Assembly (NCBI RefSeq): GCF_000399685.1
Contig: NZ_KB976987.1
Span: forward strand, 3,267,943 to 3,331,942
Direction: 5' to 3'
From: Acinetobacter pittii ANC 4050
Lineage (GTDB): Bacteria; Pseudomonadota; Gammaproteobacteria; Pseudomonadales; Moraxellaceae
Length of the DNA: 64,000 bases
Shown here: positions 17,629 to 26,664 of the stretch, piece after piece
Layout of the letters: each line of letters begins with the position of its first letter
How positions within the stretch are numbered: position 1 is the first letter of the stretch
Translations under genes and position numbers: made by a program
The notes under the pieces: model-generated
Databases searched by the model: none
Seen by the model: only the letters and a program-made list of their open reading frames with translations
Told to the model about the DNA's origin: nothing

Positions 17629-17652
17629 ATTTGTCTTAATAATAGACAACCG

Positions 17653-19152
17653 TTAATTCAGCGTAGGTACACCTGCTTCACGTAAGCATTGGAGCAAGAC
17701 GCCAAAAGCCATCACCATGTCTTTTTCATTTACGCATGCAAAGCCCATGAGCAATCCACGTTCGGCATGTGCATGCGACTGCATGTAGTACTGAGACAGT
17801 GGACGAACTTTAACACCACGTTCAAGCGCAGTCGCCGCAATCGCGACATCATCGCAAGCGTTTGGCAGTTTTAAAACCAGATGTAACCCCGCGGCTTCAT
17901 CATATTCATGAATAAATTCGGGGCCAAGGTAACGTTGAATTAAACTCACCAAGTAGTCACGGCGTTTGCCATAAAGTAGGCGCATACGGCGAATATGGGC
18001 TTCATAATGGCCTTCACGAATAAATTCAGCGAGGGCTTTTTGCTCAAGCAAATGGCCCCCACGATAAAGCTCGGCTGCCACGATACGTAGTGGTGAAAAA
18101 AGTGGTTTAGGTACGACCAAATAACCAATTCTTAAGGATGGATAAATGGTTTTACTAAACGTGCCCATATATAGCACAGGTGCATCATTCTCTAAGCCTT
18201 GTAAAGCTGGATAGGGCTGGCCCGAGAAACGGAACTCACTGTCATAGTCATCTTCGACAATCCAGCTATTGTGCTGACGTGCGATTTGAATCAATTGTCT
18301 GCGACGATCAAGACTTAAATGTGAGCCAAGCGGATATTGATGTGAAGGTGTGACAAAAATGAGTTTAGGCGGAACCGCTGGATTTTCTTCAGGAATAATG
18401 CCTTCAGCATCGACAGGCATCGGCTGAATATCAAGACCATTAATACGTAACGTATTACGCATTCCCCAATAAGCGGGATCTTCAATCCAGATTTTATCTC
18501 CCATATCGCTAAGGGCACGAGAGACTAAGTCGATCGCTTGGTGAATGCCTTCGGTAATAATAATCTGGTCCGCATCGCACTGAACCGAACGTGCAACGCG
18601 TAAGTAATCTGCCAACGCACTTCTAAGTTCAATACATCCACCCGCATTGCTGTAAATAAGACGGTTAATATCTGGTTCACGGCTTAAACGTGCTTGAATG
18701 CGACTAAAAATATGATGCGGAAACTCAGTCACATCGGGTGCTCCCGGCACAAAAGCTCCCCATTGGTGTGGTGAAGCTGCAGCATAACCCAATAAGTTGG
18801 AACCACGCTGTGATAAAGCATAAGAGCTTTGAGCTTTCGGACTTGAAACCACTTTTTTCTTATTTTGTGTATTTAAAAAACTCTCTGGTAATTTTTCGGC
18901 AACCCAAGTGCCATGTCCCGTACGAGCTTCTAAGTAGCCTTCAGCTTGTAGTTGTTCATAGGCAGTAAGCACTGTATTTCTTGAAACATGAATTTCACTG
19001 GCTAAGTCGCGTGATGCAGGTAGACGGGTCTTGGGTTGGATGACTCCATCAATAATGGCACCACGCAGGCAACGGAAAAGGCGTTGATGTAGTTTCCCTT
19101 CAGTGTCCTGTTGGAGTCGTTGCAGCAAATGATCTCCAAGTAAACTACGCAA
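17653..19152 (-). CDS. gabR: MocR/GabR-type transcription regulator (HTH plus aminotransferase-like domain)
   Basis: An N-terminal GntR winged helix (about residues 10-80: PASRDLASEIHVSRNTVLTAYEQLQAEGYLEAR) is fused to a fold-type I aminotransferase-like domain that binds PLP. TFSKTIYPSLRIGYLV carries the PLP lysine and VEDDYDSEFR the conserved aspartate region. GabR activates gabTD when GABA-PLP forms. The start is assigned to a TTG at 19152, preceded by GGAGAGAGCC, because the alternative GTG at 19197 has no ribosome binding site. Choosing the TTG places the operator in the 5' leader, so the operator bases double as the ribosome binding site. It lies between gabP and divergent gabTD. Confidence 0.82.
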   Translation of the reverse strand: MRSLLGDHLLQRLQQDTEGKLHQRLFRCLRGAIIDGVIQPKTRLPASRDLASEIHVSRNTVLTAYEQLQAEGYLEARTGHGTWVAEKLPESFLNTQNKKKVVSSPKAQSSYALSQRGSNLLGYAAASPHQWGAFVPGAPDVTEFPHHIFSRIQARLSREPDINRLIYSNAGGCIELRSALADYLRVARSVQCDADQIIITEGIHQAIDLVSRALSDMGDKIWIEDPAYWGMRNTLRINGLDIQPMPVDAEGIIPEENPAVPPKLIFVTPSHQYPLGSHLSLDRRRQLIQIARQHNSWIVEDDYDSEFRFSGQPYPALQGLENDAPVLYMGTFSKTIYPSLRIGYLVVPKPLFSPLRIVAAELYRGGHLLEQKALAEFIREGHYEAHIRRMRLLYGKRRDYLVSLIQRYLGPEFIHEYDEAAGLHLVLKLPNACDDVAIAATALERGVKVRPLSQYYMQSHAHAERGLLMGFACVNEKDMVMAFGVLLQCLREAGVPTLN

Positions 19153-19187
19153 TTGGCTCTCTCCTACAGTTAAAAAGTGGCTCTCGT
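19152..19187. promoter_or_regulatory. GabR-type direct-repeat operator between gabR and gabT
   Basis: ATTGGCTCTCTC (19152-19163) and AGTGGCTCTCGT (19176-19187), 24 bases apart, nearly identical to the pair before gabP. It lies in the divergent control region and could repress gabR and activate gabTD. Confidence 0.75.
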
Positions 19188-19308
19188 CAGTTGGCACCAG
19201 ACGAGCGAAATTACATGCATAGGCAGTCGTTGTAAAGCACCCTGAAAATTAAGCACAGGATGCAAAAAACCAAAGCTGCAACTGATGATGAAAATATGAG
19301 GGAATCAA

Positions 19309-20601
19309 ATGGATAATCAACATTCTGCACTTAACGCACGTAAACAGCAAGCAACTCCACGTGGTGTAGGCGTGATGTGTCAGTGGTATGCGGAAAAAGC
19401 TGAAAATGCTACGCTTTGGGACAAGGAAGGCAACCAATTTATCGACTTTGCTGGTGGTATCGCGGTTTTAAATACAGGCCATCGCCACCCTAAAGTGATT
19501 GCAGCGGTGACTGAACAACTTACTAAATTTACGCATACTGCCTATCAAGTTACACCATATGAAAGCTATGTAGCTTTAGCTGAGCGTATTAATGAGCGCG
19601 CGCCAATTGCTGGTTCTGCCAAGTCAGCTTTTTTCACAACTGGTGCAGAAGCAGTTGAAAATGCGGTGAAGATTGCTCGTTGTTATACAGGTCGTCACGG
19701 CATTATCACTTTTGGTAATGGTTTCCACGGTCGTTCATTCATGACTATGGCAATGACGGGTAAAACAGCACCTTACAAACGTGATTTCGGTGTAATGCCA
19801 GCGGGTGTATTCCACGCACGTTACCCTGTGCCTGCTAAAGGTATTTCAGTAGACGCGGCAATTGAAAGCGTTGAAGATATTTTCAGTGAAGATATTGCAC
19901 CACATGATGTTGCAGCAATCGTGCTTGAGCCAGTACAAGGTGAGGGCGGTTTTAATGTTGTGCCAGCTGAATTCTTAAAACGTTTACGCTCAATTTGCGA
20001 CAAGCACGGTATTTTACTTGTCGCTGACGAAGTGCAATCAGGTTTTGCTCGTACTGGTAAATTGTTCGCAATGAACTATTACGAGACTAAAGCAGACCTC
20101 ATTACGATGGCGAAAAGCTTGGGCGGCGGTTTCCCAATTTCAGGTGTTGTTGGCCGTGCAGAAGTAATGGATGCACCAAACCCAGGTGGACTAGGTGGTA
20201 CTTACGCAGGTAGCCCGATTGCGGTTGCAGCTGCACACGCGGTAATTGATGCAATTGAAGAAGAAAACCTATGCGACCGTGCAAATGAATTAGGTGCTGA
20301 GTTGGTTGTTGCACTTAAAGATATTCAGCAAGCAACAGGTGACGTAGTAACTGATATTCGTGCATTGGGTTCAATGGTTGCGGTAGAACTTGAAACAGCT
20401 GAACAAGCAAAAGTTGTACAAAACTATGCAATGGAAAACGGGTTGTTACTTCTTACTTGTGGTAAATACGGTAATGTAATTCGTTTCTTATATCCATTAA
20501 CCATTCCTGCTGAGCAATTCCGTCAAGGTCTTGATATCTTGAAACAAGGTTTTGCGACACTAAAAGCAGGTAGTGCAAAAGCAATGGAGCAATCTGCATG
20601 A
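19309..20601 (+). CDS. gabT: 4-aminobutyrate--2-oxoglutarate aminotransferase
   Basis: Class III PLP aminotransferase, 430 residues. It moves the amino group of GABA to 2-oxoglutarate, giving succinate semialdehyde and glutamate. Visible features: FTTGAEAVENAVKIAR near residue 105, EPVQGEGGF near 207, ADEVQSGFARTG near 240 (PLP-binding aspartate) and MAKSLGGGFPISGVVG near 267 (PLP lysine). GAGGGA precedes the ATG. Its end overlaps gabD by four bases, so the two are coupled. Expression probably depends on the GabR-type regulator across the divergent region. Confidence 0.95.
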   Translation: MDNQHSALNARKQQATPRGVGVMCQWYAEKAENATLWDKEGNQFIDFAGGIAVLNTGHRHPKVIAAVTEQLTKFTHTAYQVTPYESYVALAERINERAPIAGSAKSAFFTTGAEAVENAVKIARCYTGRHGIITFGNGFHGRSFMTMAMTGKTAPYKRDFGVMPAGVFHARYPVPAKGISVDAAIESVEDIFSEDIAPHDVAAIVLEPVQGEGGFNVVPAEFLKRLRSICDKHGILLVADEVQSGFARTGKLFAMNYYETKADLITMAKSLGGGFPISGVVGRAEVMDAPNPGGLGGTYAGSPIAVAAAHAVIDAIEEENLCDRANELGAELVVALKDIQQATGDVVTDIRALGSMVAVELETAEQAKVVQNYAMENGLLLLTCGKYGNVIRFLYPLTIPAEQFRQGLDILKQGFATLKAGSAKAMEQSA

Positions 20602-22046
20602 TTCAAAATAATTTGCAGTATTTATTAAAACATCCTGATATCTCATTAGAAGCACCTGCATCAAATGACTATGTCGAGGTAAATGATGCTGCTACGGGTG
20701 AAACTTTGGCATGGGTAAAAACCTATGACCGTGCAGGGGTTGAAGCCGCAATTAATCGTTCAGCAAAAGCGCAAGCTGCTTGGAAAAAGCAAACTGCTTT
20801 GGCTCGTGCTGATGTGCTATTGGCATGGTACAACCTCATGCTTGAGCACAAAGAAAATCTGGCTCAAATTTTAACAGCTGAGCAAGGTAAACCATTGGCA
20901 GAAGCACGTGGTGAAATTGGTTATGCAGCATCATTCATACGCTGGTTTGCCGAGCAAGCACGCCGTATTGATGGTGAAGTCTTAACACCTACCTTGCCAA
21001 ATCAACGTTTGCTCGTGATTAAACAAGCGATTGGGGTAACTGCGGCAATTACGCCGTGGAACTTCCCAGCTGCCATGATTACGCGTAAAGCCGGTCCAGC
21101 GATTGCTGCGGGTTGTTCAATGTTGGTTAAACCAGCAGAGCAAACTCCGTTAACCGCTTATGCGCTTGAAGTATTGGCTTTACAAGCGGGTTTACCAGCG
21201 GATGTTTTAATTAACATTAGTGGTGATGCGGTTGAAGTCGGCAAAACCCTATGCGAAAGCGATATTGTTCGTAAGTTAAGCTTCACAGGTTCAACCCAAG
21301 TGGGCCGTATCTTGATGCAACAATGTGCGCCAACCATTAAAAAGCTTTCACTTGAACTTGGTGGTAACGCACCAGTTGTGGTATTTGACGATGCCAATCT
21401 TGAACAAGCTGTTCAGGGCATTATGGCAAGTAAATATCGCAACAGCGGTCAAACCTGTGTTTGCGCTAACCGTATTTATGTTCAAGACGGTATTTACGAT
21501 GCATTGGCAGAGCGTCTGGTTGAAGCTGTATCTAAGCTTAAAGTTGGTGATGGCCGTCAAGAAGGTTCAACTCAAGGGCCTTTAATTGATGAAGATGCGA
21601 TTGCAAAAGTTCAGTCTCATATTGCAGATGCAACCGAGAAAGGCGCAACAGTTCGTATTGGTGGTCAACGCTCGGCACTTGGTGGCACATTCTTTGAGCC
21701 AACAGTTTTAACTGGCGTAACTCAAGACATGAAAGTGTCTAAAGAAGAAACTTTTGGTCCGCTTGCACCGCTATTCCGCTTTAAAACTGAAGATGAAGCA
21801 GTGGCAATGGCGAACGATACCGAGTTTGGTTTAGCTGCTTATTTATTTACTCAAAGCACAGCGCGTCAATGGCGAGTGGGTGAGGCACTTGAGTACGGAA
21901 TGGTCGGCATTAACACAGGCGCAATTTCAAATGAAGTTGCTCCGTTTGGTGGCGTAAAACAGTCAGGTCTAGGCCGTGAAGGTTCAAAATTCGGCATCGA
22001 AGAATATGTTGAAATGAAATACCTCTGCGTAGACTTATCTGAGTAA
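20598..22046 (+). CDS. gabD: Succinate-semialdehyde dehydrogenase (NADP+)
   Basis: Aldehyde dehydrogenase superfamily, 482 residues. It oxidises succinate semialdehyde from GabT to succinate for the TCA cycle. TPWNFPAAMITRKAGPAIAAG, the catalytic glutamate in LELGGNAPVVVFDDA near residue 255 and the catalytic cysteine in NSGQTCVCANRIYVQDGIY near 287-289 match E. coli GabD. The CVC pair has been reported as a redox switch in some members. Start codon overlaps the gabT stop. A strong terminator follows. Confidence 0.95.
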   Translation: MIQNNLQYLLKHPDISLEAPASNDYVEVNDAATGETLAWVKTYDRAGVEAAINRSAKAQAAWKKQTALARADVLLAWYNLMLEHKENLAQILTAEQGKPLAEARGEIGYAASFIRWFAEQARRIDGEVLTPTLPNQRLLVIKQAIGVTAAITPWNFPAAMITRKAGPAIAAGCSMLVKPAEQTPLTAYALEVLALQAGLPADVLINISGDAVEVGKTLCESDIVRKLSFTGSTQVGRILMQQCAPTIKKLSLELGGNAPVVVFDDANLEQAVQGIMASKYRNSGQTCVCANRIYVQDGIYDALAERLVEAVSKLKVGDGRQEGSTQGPLIDEDAIAKVQSHIADATEKGATVRIGGQRSALGGTFFEPTVLTGVTQDMKVSKEETFGPLAPLFRFKTEDEAVAMANDTEFGLAAYLFTQSTARQWRVGEALEYGMVGINTGAISNEVAPFGGVKQSGLGREGSKFGIEEYVEMKYLCVDLSE

Positions 22047-22111
22047 GGAACCAAACGAGTTCGTTTTGTTCTGAACGAAAACATACAGTTATGCTGTATG
22101 TGATGTGTCAC

Positions 22112-22147
22112 AAAAAACCGGTCATGCCCATTCATGACCGGTTTTTT
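22112..22147. terminator. Bidirectional terminator after gabD
   Basis: AAAACCGGTCATG-CCCATT-CATGACCGGTTTT with flanking A and T runs; also serves the convergent LysR gene. A second small hairpin (ACATACAG...CTGTATGT, 22081-22101) lies just upstream. Confidence 0.9.
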
Positions 22148-22149
22148 AT

Positions 22150-23124
22150 TTAAGTCGGTAGGTATCCTTCATGGCTTTCTGGTAAACGTCTGAGTTCTTC
22201 TATCAGTGTTTCAATGAGTTTTTCGACCACAAGGCGTTGTCCTTTTCGGGACACATAAACCAGTTGTAGCATACCAATATTAGACTTCCAGTCAGGAAGA
22301 ATATGAACCAGTGTGCCTTTACGAATTTCAGATTCGACAGTTAAAAAGGGAAGGTCGGCAATACCTAAACCATCCATCACGGCATAGTAGACACCTGCCA
22401 AATCATTACTTTTGATTCGTGGTTGATAAGGGATATCAACCGATTCACCGTTGCGGATATTGCATAAATGCCAAATGTAATTTTGCTTTTGAGTCCCTAA
22501 GCTAATACTTGGAAATTCCTGTAATTCGGAATAATTCTCGATGGTGCGACCTTGCAGTAATTCAGGCGAAGCCACTAGGCAATGGTCAGTTTTAATCACA
22601 TCACGAACAATTAAATTTGAATCTTCATTCGGTTCGAAATTGGTACGAATGGCGAGGTCGATATCATCATGCAGAATGTCTACTCGACGGCTCGTCAGCT
22701 CAAGCGATATTTCAACTTTAGGGTAGGTTTTTAAAAACTGATTTAAAATTTTTCTAATTTGAAAATGCATCATTAAAGGTGGGCAGCTTACTTTTATTAC
22801 CCCTTGCGGTTCACTTTTTTGTTTTAACAAAACGTTTTCTGCACATTCAACTTGAGCAATAACTTTGCAGCATTCCTCATAAAATTCTTGACCTAAATCG
22901 GTCACTTTAAAATGGCGGGTTGTTCTTTGAATGAGGCTCACATTAAATTTATTTTCAAGATCAATAATGCGTCGGCTGAGCTTGGATTTACTAATATTTT
23001 CGGCTTCACTGGCCGCACTAAAGCCGCCGTGTTTTACGACCAAATAAAAATAATAAAAATCATCAAAAGAGCTTATCAATGTCAGATCAATCCATTTAAA
23101 TTTAAGATTAGAGCGCTTAGGCAC
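22150..23124 (-). CDS. LysR-family transcription regulator
   Basis: N-terminal winged helix (YLVVKHGGFSAASEAENISK then KLSRRIIDLENKFNVSLIQRTTR) and a periplasmic-binding-protein-like effector domain from about residue 105. It follows ycaC on the same strand with only 20 bases between, so the two may be co-transcribed; regulation of ycaC and of the divergent pirin gene is plausible. The start is uncertain: the GTG at 23124 lies inside a 30-base hairpin, and TTG or CTG codons 13-15 triplets later would place the start closer to the usual LysR N-terminus (FDDFYYFYLVVKHG). Confidence 0.8.
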   Translation of the reverse strand: MPKRSNLKFKWIDLTLISSFDDFYYFYLVVKHGGFSAASEAENISKSKLSRRIIDLENKFNVSLIQRTTRHFKVTDLGQEFYEECCKVIAQVECAENVLLKQKSEPQGVIKVSCPPLMMHFQIRKILNQFLKTYPKVEISLELTSRRVDILHDDIDLAIRTNFEPNEDSNLIVRDVIKTDHCLVASPELLQGRTIENYSELQEFPSISLGTQKQNYIWHLCNIRNGESVDIPYQPRIKSNDLAGVYYAVMDGLGIADLPFLTVESEIRKGTLVHILPDWKSNIGMLQLVYVSRKGQRLVVEKLIETLIEELRRLPESHEGYLPT

Positions 23125-23133
23125 TCTAATCTT
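23104..23133. promoter_or_regulatory. Long perfect-arm hairpin between ycaC and the LysR gene
   Basis: AAGATTAGAGCGC-TTAG-GCACTCTAATCTT: thirteen paired positions (one G/T wobble) and a four-base loop, covering the predicted GTG of the LysR gene. No T run follows on the minus strand, so it is more likely an attenuating or RNA-processing structure than a simple terminator. Confidence 0.6.
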
Positions 23134-23144
23134 AACAATTCAGC

Positions 23145-23771
23145 TTATTTTTGCGATGTATTAAAACTATAGCTGGTCATCAGGTTGCGATAATCAGGAA
23201 TATGATTTGAGAAGAGTGCACCTAGACCTTCCACATCATTACGCCAGTCACGGTGTAACTCACATGCCATACCAAACCAAGTCATCAGCTGAGCGCCTGC
23301 TTTTGACATACGGTCCCAAGCAGCATCACGGGTTAATTCATTGAAAGTACCAGAAGCATCAGTAATCACAAACACTTCAAAACCTTCTGCGAGAGCAGAT
23401 AAAGCGGGGAATGCCACACAAACCTCAGTGACTACACCAGCAATAATCAGTTGTTTTTTACCTGTCGCTTTGACCGCTTTTACGAAGTCTTCATTGTCCC
23501 ATGCATTGATTTGACCAGGACGTGGAATAAAAGGCGCATCTGGAAAAAGCTCTTTTAATTCTGGAACTAAAGGACCGTTTGGACCGTTTTCAAAACTCGT
23601 GGTAAGAATAGTCGGTAAATTAAAATATTTCGCAGCATCTGCAAGTGCTAATACATTATTTTTAAATTTGTCTGGATCGATATCTCGAACTAAAGAAAGT
23701 AAACCTGCTTGGTGGTCAACTAAAAGAACCGCAGCATTATCCTTGTCTAAACGTACGTAATCTTGAGCCAT
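23145..23771 (-). CDS. ycaC: YcaC-type isochorismatase-family hydrolase
   Basis: A cysteine hydrolase of the isochorismatase-like fold, 208 residues. The catalytic triad is visible: aspartate in LLVDHQAGLL near residue 19, lysine in the KATGKKQLIIAG region near 100, and cysteine in VVTEVCVAFPAL near 118. The cis-peptide GVVTEVC segment matches E. coli YcaC. The natural substrate of YcaC is not known; relatives act on nicotinamide, isochorismate or N-carbamoyl compounds. It is divergent from the pirin gene and is followed closely by a LysR regulator. Confidence 0.85.
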   Translation of the reverse strand: MAQDYVRLDKDNAAVLLVDHQAGLLSLVRDIDPDKFKNNVLALADAAKYFNLPTILTTSFENGPNGPLVPELKELFPDAPFIPRPGQINAWDNEDFVKAVKATGKKQLIIAGVVTEVCVAFPALSALAEGFEVFVITDASGTFNELTRDAAWDRMSKAGAQLMTWFGMACELHRDWRNDVEGLGALFSNHIPDYRNLMTSYSFNTSQK

Positions 23772-24048
23772 TTTTTATTTCCTCGTGTTATCAAAATAAA
23801 TAATCAAAAATTATTATGTAGGTCATCAGTGCCTAAAATTATGCTAGATGAGTTTGTTGTCGTGATTAAGTCTAAAAAATAGGATTAAGAATTTTAAAAA
23901 TAGGACGATCTTAAAAAGAATAACTCAAACTTTATGATTGTCTCATAGATGAAATAATGTGTTGCTAATCCTGATCTATAAACTGCAATTATTGAGGCGT
24001 AAAATCAATCTCAGTTCAAGAAAATCCTACATATATAGGAGAGATCAG

Positions 24049-24921
24049 ATGAAGAAATTTCTTGGTGCATATCAAAATAACCACATGCATTGGGTGGGTG
24101 ATGGTTTCCCTGTATATAACCTGTTCTCTTATGACCGTTTAGGCCAAACCCTAAGCCCATTTTTGTTACTCGATTATGCAGCGCCTTATAACTTCTCACC
24201 AACGACCGAACAGCAAGGTGTAGGCTCGCATCCACACCGTGGCTTTGAAACAGTGACAATCGCCTATCAAGGTGAAGTGACTCATAAAGACTCAAGCGGT
24301 GGCGGCGGAACCATTAAAACTGGTGATGTGCAATGGATGACTGCGGGTGCAGGCGTGTTGCATGAAGAGTTCCATTCTCCTGAATTTGCAGAGCATGGTG
24401 GTCTTTTTGAAATGGTGCAATTGTGGGTCAATTTACCTGCTCATTCAAAAATGACGCCTGGAAAATACCAAGCAATAGAAGCGAAAGATATTCCAGACAT
24501 TGCACTAGACGAGCACGGTAGTCATTTGCGTGTGATTGCTGGTGAATATGCAGATGCAAAAGGTGCAGCAACGACATTTAGTCCATTAAATGTATGGGAT
24601 GCTAAATTGGCTAAAGGCCAAAAACATACCCTTTATGTACCTGAAGGTCACACTACGCTTGTTGTGATATTAGATGGCGCAGTTGTGGTCAATGATGCAA
24701 ATCGTCTTGAAGGTAAAACCGTTGCGATTTTGTCTCGTGAGGGTGTTGAGTTTAGTTTGAATGCAGAAGAAGATACCAAATTCTTAGTGTTAACTGGCCA
24801 ACCACTCAATGAACCAATCGAAGGTTATGGTCCATTCGTAATGAATACCAAAGCTGAGATTATGGAAGCGATTAATGATTTTAATCGTGGAAAATTCGGT
24901 TCAATTATGCAAGAAGCTTAA
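24049..24921 (+). CDS. Pirin-family bicupin protein
   Basis: A two-cupin protein of 290 residues. SHPHRGFETVTIAYQGEVTHKD holds the metal-binding histidines (about residues 61-84) and GAGVLHEEFHSPE holds a further histidine and glutamate (about 104-112), as in pirins with an iron site. Some bacterial pirins have quercetin dioxygenase activity, others bind partner enzymes; which applies here is not visible. The start is set at MKKFLGAYQ because AGGAGA lies eight bases before it. It is divergent from ycaC, and the LysR gene behind ycaC is a candidate regulator. Confidence 0.87.
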   Translation: MKKFLGAYQNNHMHWVGDGFPVYNLFSYDRLGQTLSPFLLLDYAAPYNFSPTTEQQGVGSHPHRGFETVTIAYQGEVTHKDSSGGGGTIKTGDVQWMTAGAGVLHEEFHSPEFAEHGGLFEMVQLWVNLPAHSKMTPGKYQAIEAKDIPDIALDEHGSHLRVIAGEYADAKGAATTFSPLNVWDAKLAKGQKHTLYVPEGHTTLVVILDGAVVVNDANRLEGKTVAILSREGVEFSLNAEEDTKFLVLTGQPLNEPIEGYGPFVMNTKAEIMEAINDFNRGKFGSIMQEA

Positions 24922-24963
24922 ATTGCTAAATGGCATTTAATTAAGCTCTAAAAGCAAAGTAAT

Positions 24964-25000
24964 AAAAAGCCCGCTATCAAGTATGAATAGCGGGCTTTTT
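24964..25000. terminator. Terminator after the pirin gene
   Basis: AAAAAGCCCGCTAT, nine-base loop, ATAGCGGGCTTTTT; a fourteen-pair symmetric hairpin. Confidence 0.9.
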
Positions 25001-25361
25001 CGCTGTAAAGTTTCTATTTTTATGATGGTTTGCATTGTTGTTTCGGCATTGTTTTGTGTGATTTGCTTCTCATTATTATGAGTTAATAATATATTAAAAA
25101 AAGATGCTTGTAAAACAAATGATATAAATATAGTTAAATTATCTTATTTTATTTAAAAGATTTTTTTTAAATTTTTAAAAAATATAAGGTCTTATAGAGT
25201 TCTCTGGTTTTGTAAAAAAATATAAAAAATGAGACGAGTGAGCTGTTAAATATTTTCTATATAAATTGATGCAAAAAATAAAAATCTGGTAGTTTTTAAT
25301 ACGGTGTTTTTTTAGGGTATGAGTGATAATCAAAAAAATTCTCGAAAAATGGGACATCATT
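25001..25361. other. AT-rich intergenic region before the flavoprotein gene
   Basis: About 360 bases of very AT-rich sequence without a convincing frame. It must hold the promoter of the downstream three-gene run; no clear operator is visible. Confidence 0.4.
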
Positions 25362-26660
25362 TTGAATATCGCAATTATTGGCAGTGGAATGGCAGGGCTT
25401 GCGGCAGCAAGAATTCTGAAAGATGCAGGGCATACGATCACGATATTTGAAGCACTTCCTGGCCGGGGAATGGATAGCCATAGCATTGAGTTCGATGGTG
25501 GAATTATTGATGCACCGCTACGTGTGATGAATCCTCACTTATGGAAAAATACACTTAGCCTTGCTGCTCATTTAGGCATTAAAACCTTCCCTGTTCGTAC
25601 TTATATGTCTTGTAGCTGGTTATTCGAAGATCGTACGGAAACATGGTTAACGACTTCTCGTAGCCGTATTGGTAATTTCCCGATTATTAATAACCGTAAA
25701 GGCATCCAGCAATATGGCTGGCGTCTTGTGAAAGGGATGTTGCAATTAAAAACTGCGATTCACCAGTTTTTCAAATCTAAAAATCAAGATATTACCCTCG
25801 CTGAATTTATTAATCAGAACGATATTGAAGAAGTATTCTGGCATGGTGTGGTTATGCCAGTGCTTTATACAATTTGTACGTGTAATCCAAAAACAATTGG
25901 CGATTGGCCTGCAAAAAACTTACTTGAGTTTTTACGTCACTTAACTGATGGCGACATGTTGTTGCGCATGAAAGGTGGCACACCAGCATTTGTAGATAGC
26001 TTGATTAAAGGCATCGATATCCATAGTGGATCGGCAATTAAGAAAGTTGAACTACAAGGCGAAAAAGTACTGGTTGAAAACAGCCAAGGTGAACAGAACT
26101 TATTTGATCGAGTGATTGTTGCAACCCCAACATCTAAAATCGATGAGTTTTTAAATCCTGAACAGTTTGCAGAAGATATGAACTTGCTTAAGCAATTCCG
26201 CTTTGAACAAGGCGATCTTGTGATTCATACCGATGCGACAGTCATGCCGCCACGCCGTAAAGACTGGTCAGTGTTGAGCTACATGATGGACCGTAAGTTT
26301 ACACGTCAGCAATTCACGGTATGGATGAATGCGGTTGAGCCAACACTCGTGGGTAAAAATCCTGTATTCCAAACTTGGCGTCCAGTGGTTGATATTGACC
26401 CTAAAAAAGTGATTTCAAAAGTGACTTTAACGCGTGCAGTTGTAGACTCGCAAACGGTTGCTTTAAACAAAGAATTGCAACAACGTCATTTAGACCCAAG
26501 CCGTAAAGTATTTTACTGTGGTTCATGGTCGTGCGATGGCTTGCCAATTTTAGAGTCAGCAGTCACTTCTGCAATGCATATTGCTGAAATTTTAGGTGCA
26601 CCTTTACCGTTTGTAGGTTTAAAACCTAAGGTAGAAGTTGCCCCAGAACTCGGCTACTAA
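25362..26660 (+). CDS. FAD/NAD(P)-binding amine-oxidase-like protein
   Basis: A Rossmann dinucleotide-binding motif (IAIIGSGMAGLAAARILKDA) sits at the very N-terminus and FEALPGRGMD follows, as in the amine oxidase/protoporphyrinogen oxidase superfamily. The C-terminal CGSWSCDGLPILESAVTSAM is the typical second FAD-binding segment. Such proteins oxidise amines, carotenoid precursors or lipids; the substrate is not evident. A TTG start at 25362 behind GGGAC fits the Rossmann position better than a GTG thirteen codons upstream. It overlaps or abuts the methyltransferase gene, and the pairing of a flavin amine oxidase with a SAM methyltransferase recalls gene runs that modify fatty acids, but no cyclopropane synthase signature is clear. 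Confidence 0.72.
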   Translation: MNIAIIGSGMAGLAAARILKDAGHTITIFEALPGRGMDSHSIEFDGGIIDAPLRVMNPHLWKNTLSLAAHLGIKTFPVRTYMSCSWLFEDRTETWLTTSRSRIGNFPIINNRKGIQQYGWRLVKGMLQLKTAIHQFFKSKNQDITLAEFINQNDIEEVFWHGVVMPVLYTICTCNPKTIGDWPAKNLLEFLRHLTDGDMLLRMKGGTPAFVDSLIKGIDIHSGSAIKKVELQGEKVLVENSQGEQNLFDRVIVATPTSKIDEFLNPEQFAEDMNLLKQFRFEQGDLVIHTDATVMPPRRKDWSVLSYMMDRKFTRQQFTVWMNAVEPTLVGKNPVFQTWRPVVDIDPKKVISKVTLTRAVVDSQTVALNKELQQRHLDPSRKVFYCGSWSCDGLPILESAVTSAMHIAEILGAPLPFVGLKPKVEVAPELGY

Positions 26661-26664
26661 AATT

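Noticed and set aside
26638..26664. TTG start of the methyltransferase overlapping the flavoprotein gene
   Set aside because: No ribosome binding site in either case; the GTG just past the stop codon gives a normal junction, so it was preferred with low certainty.
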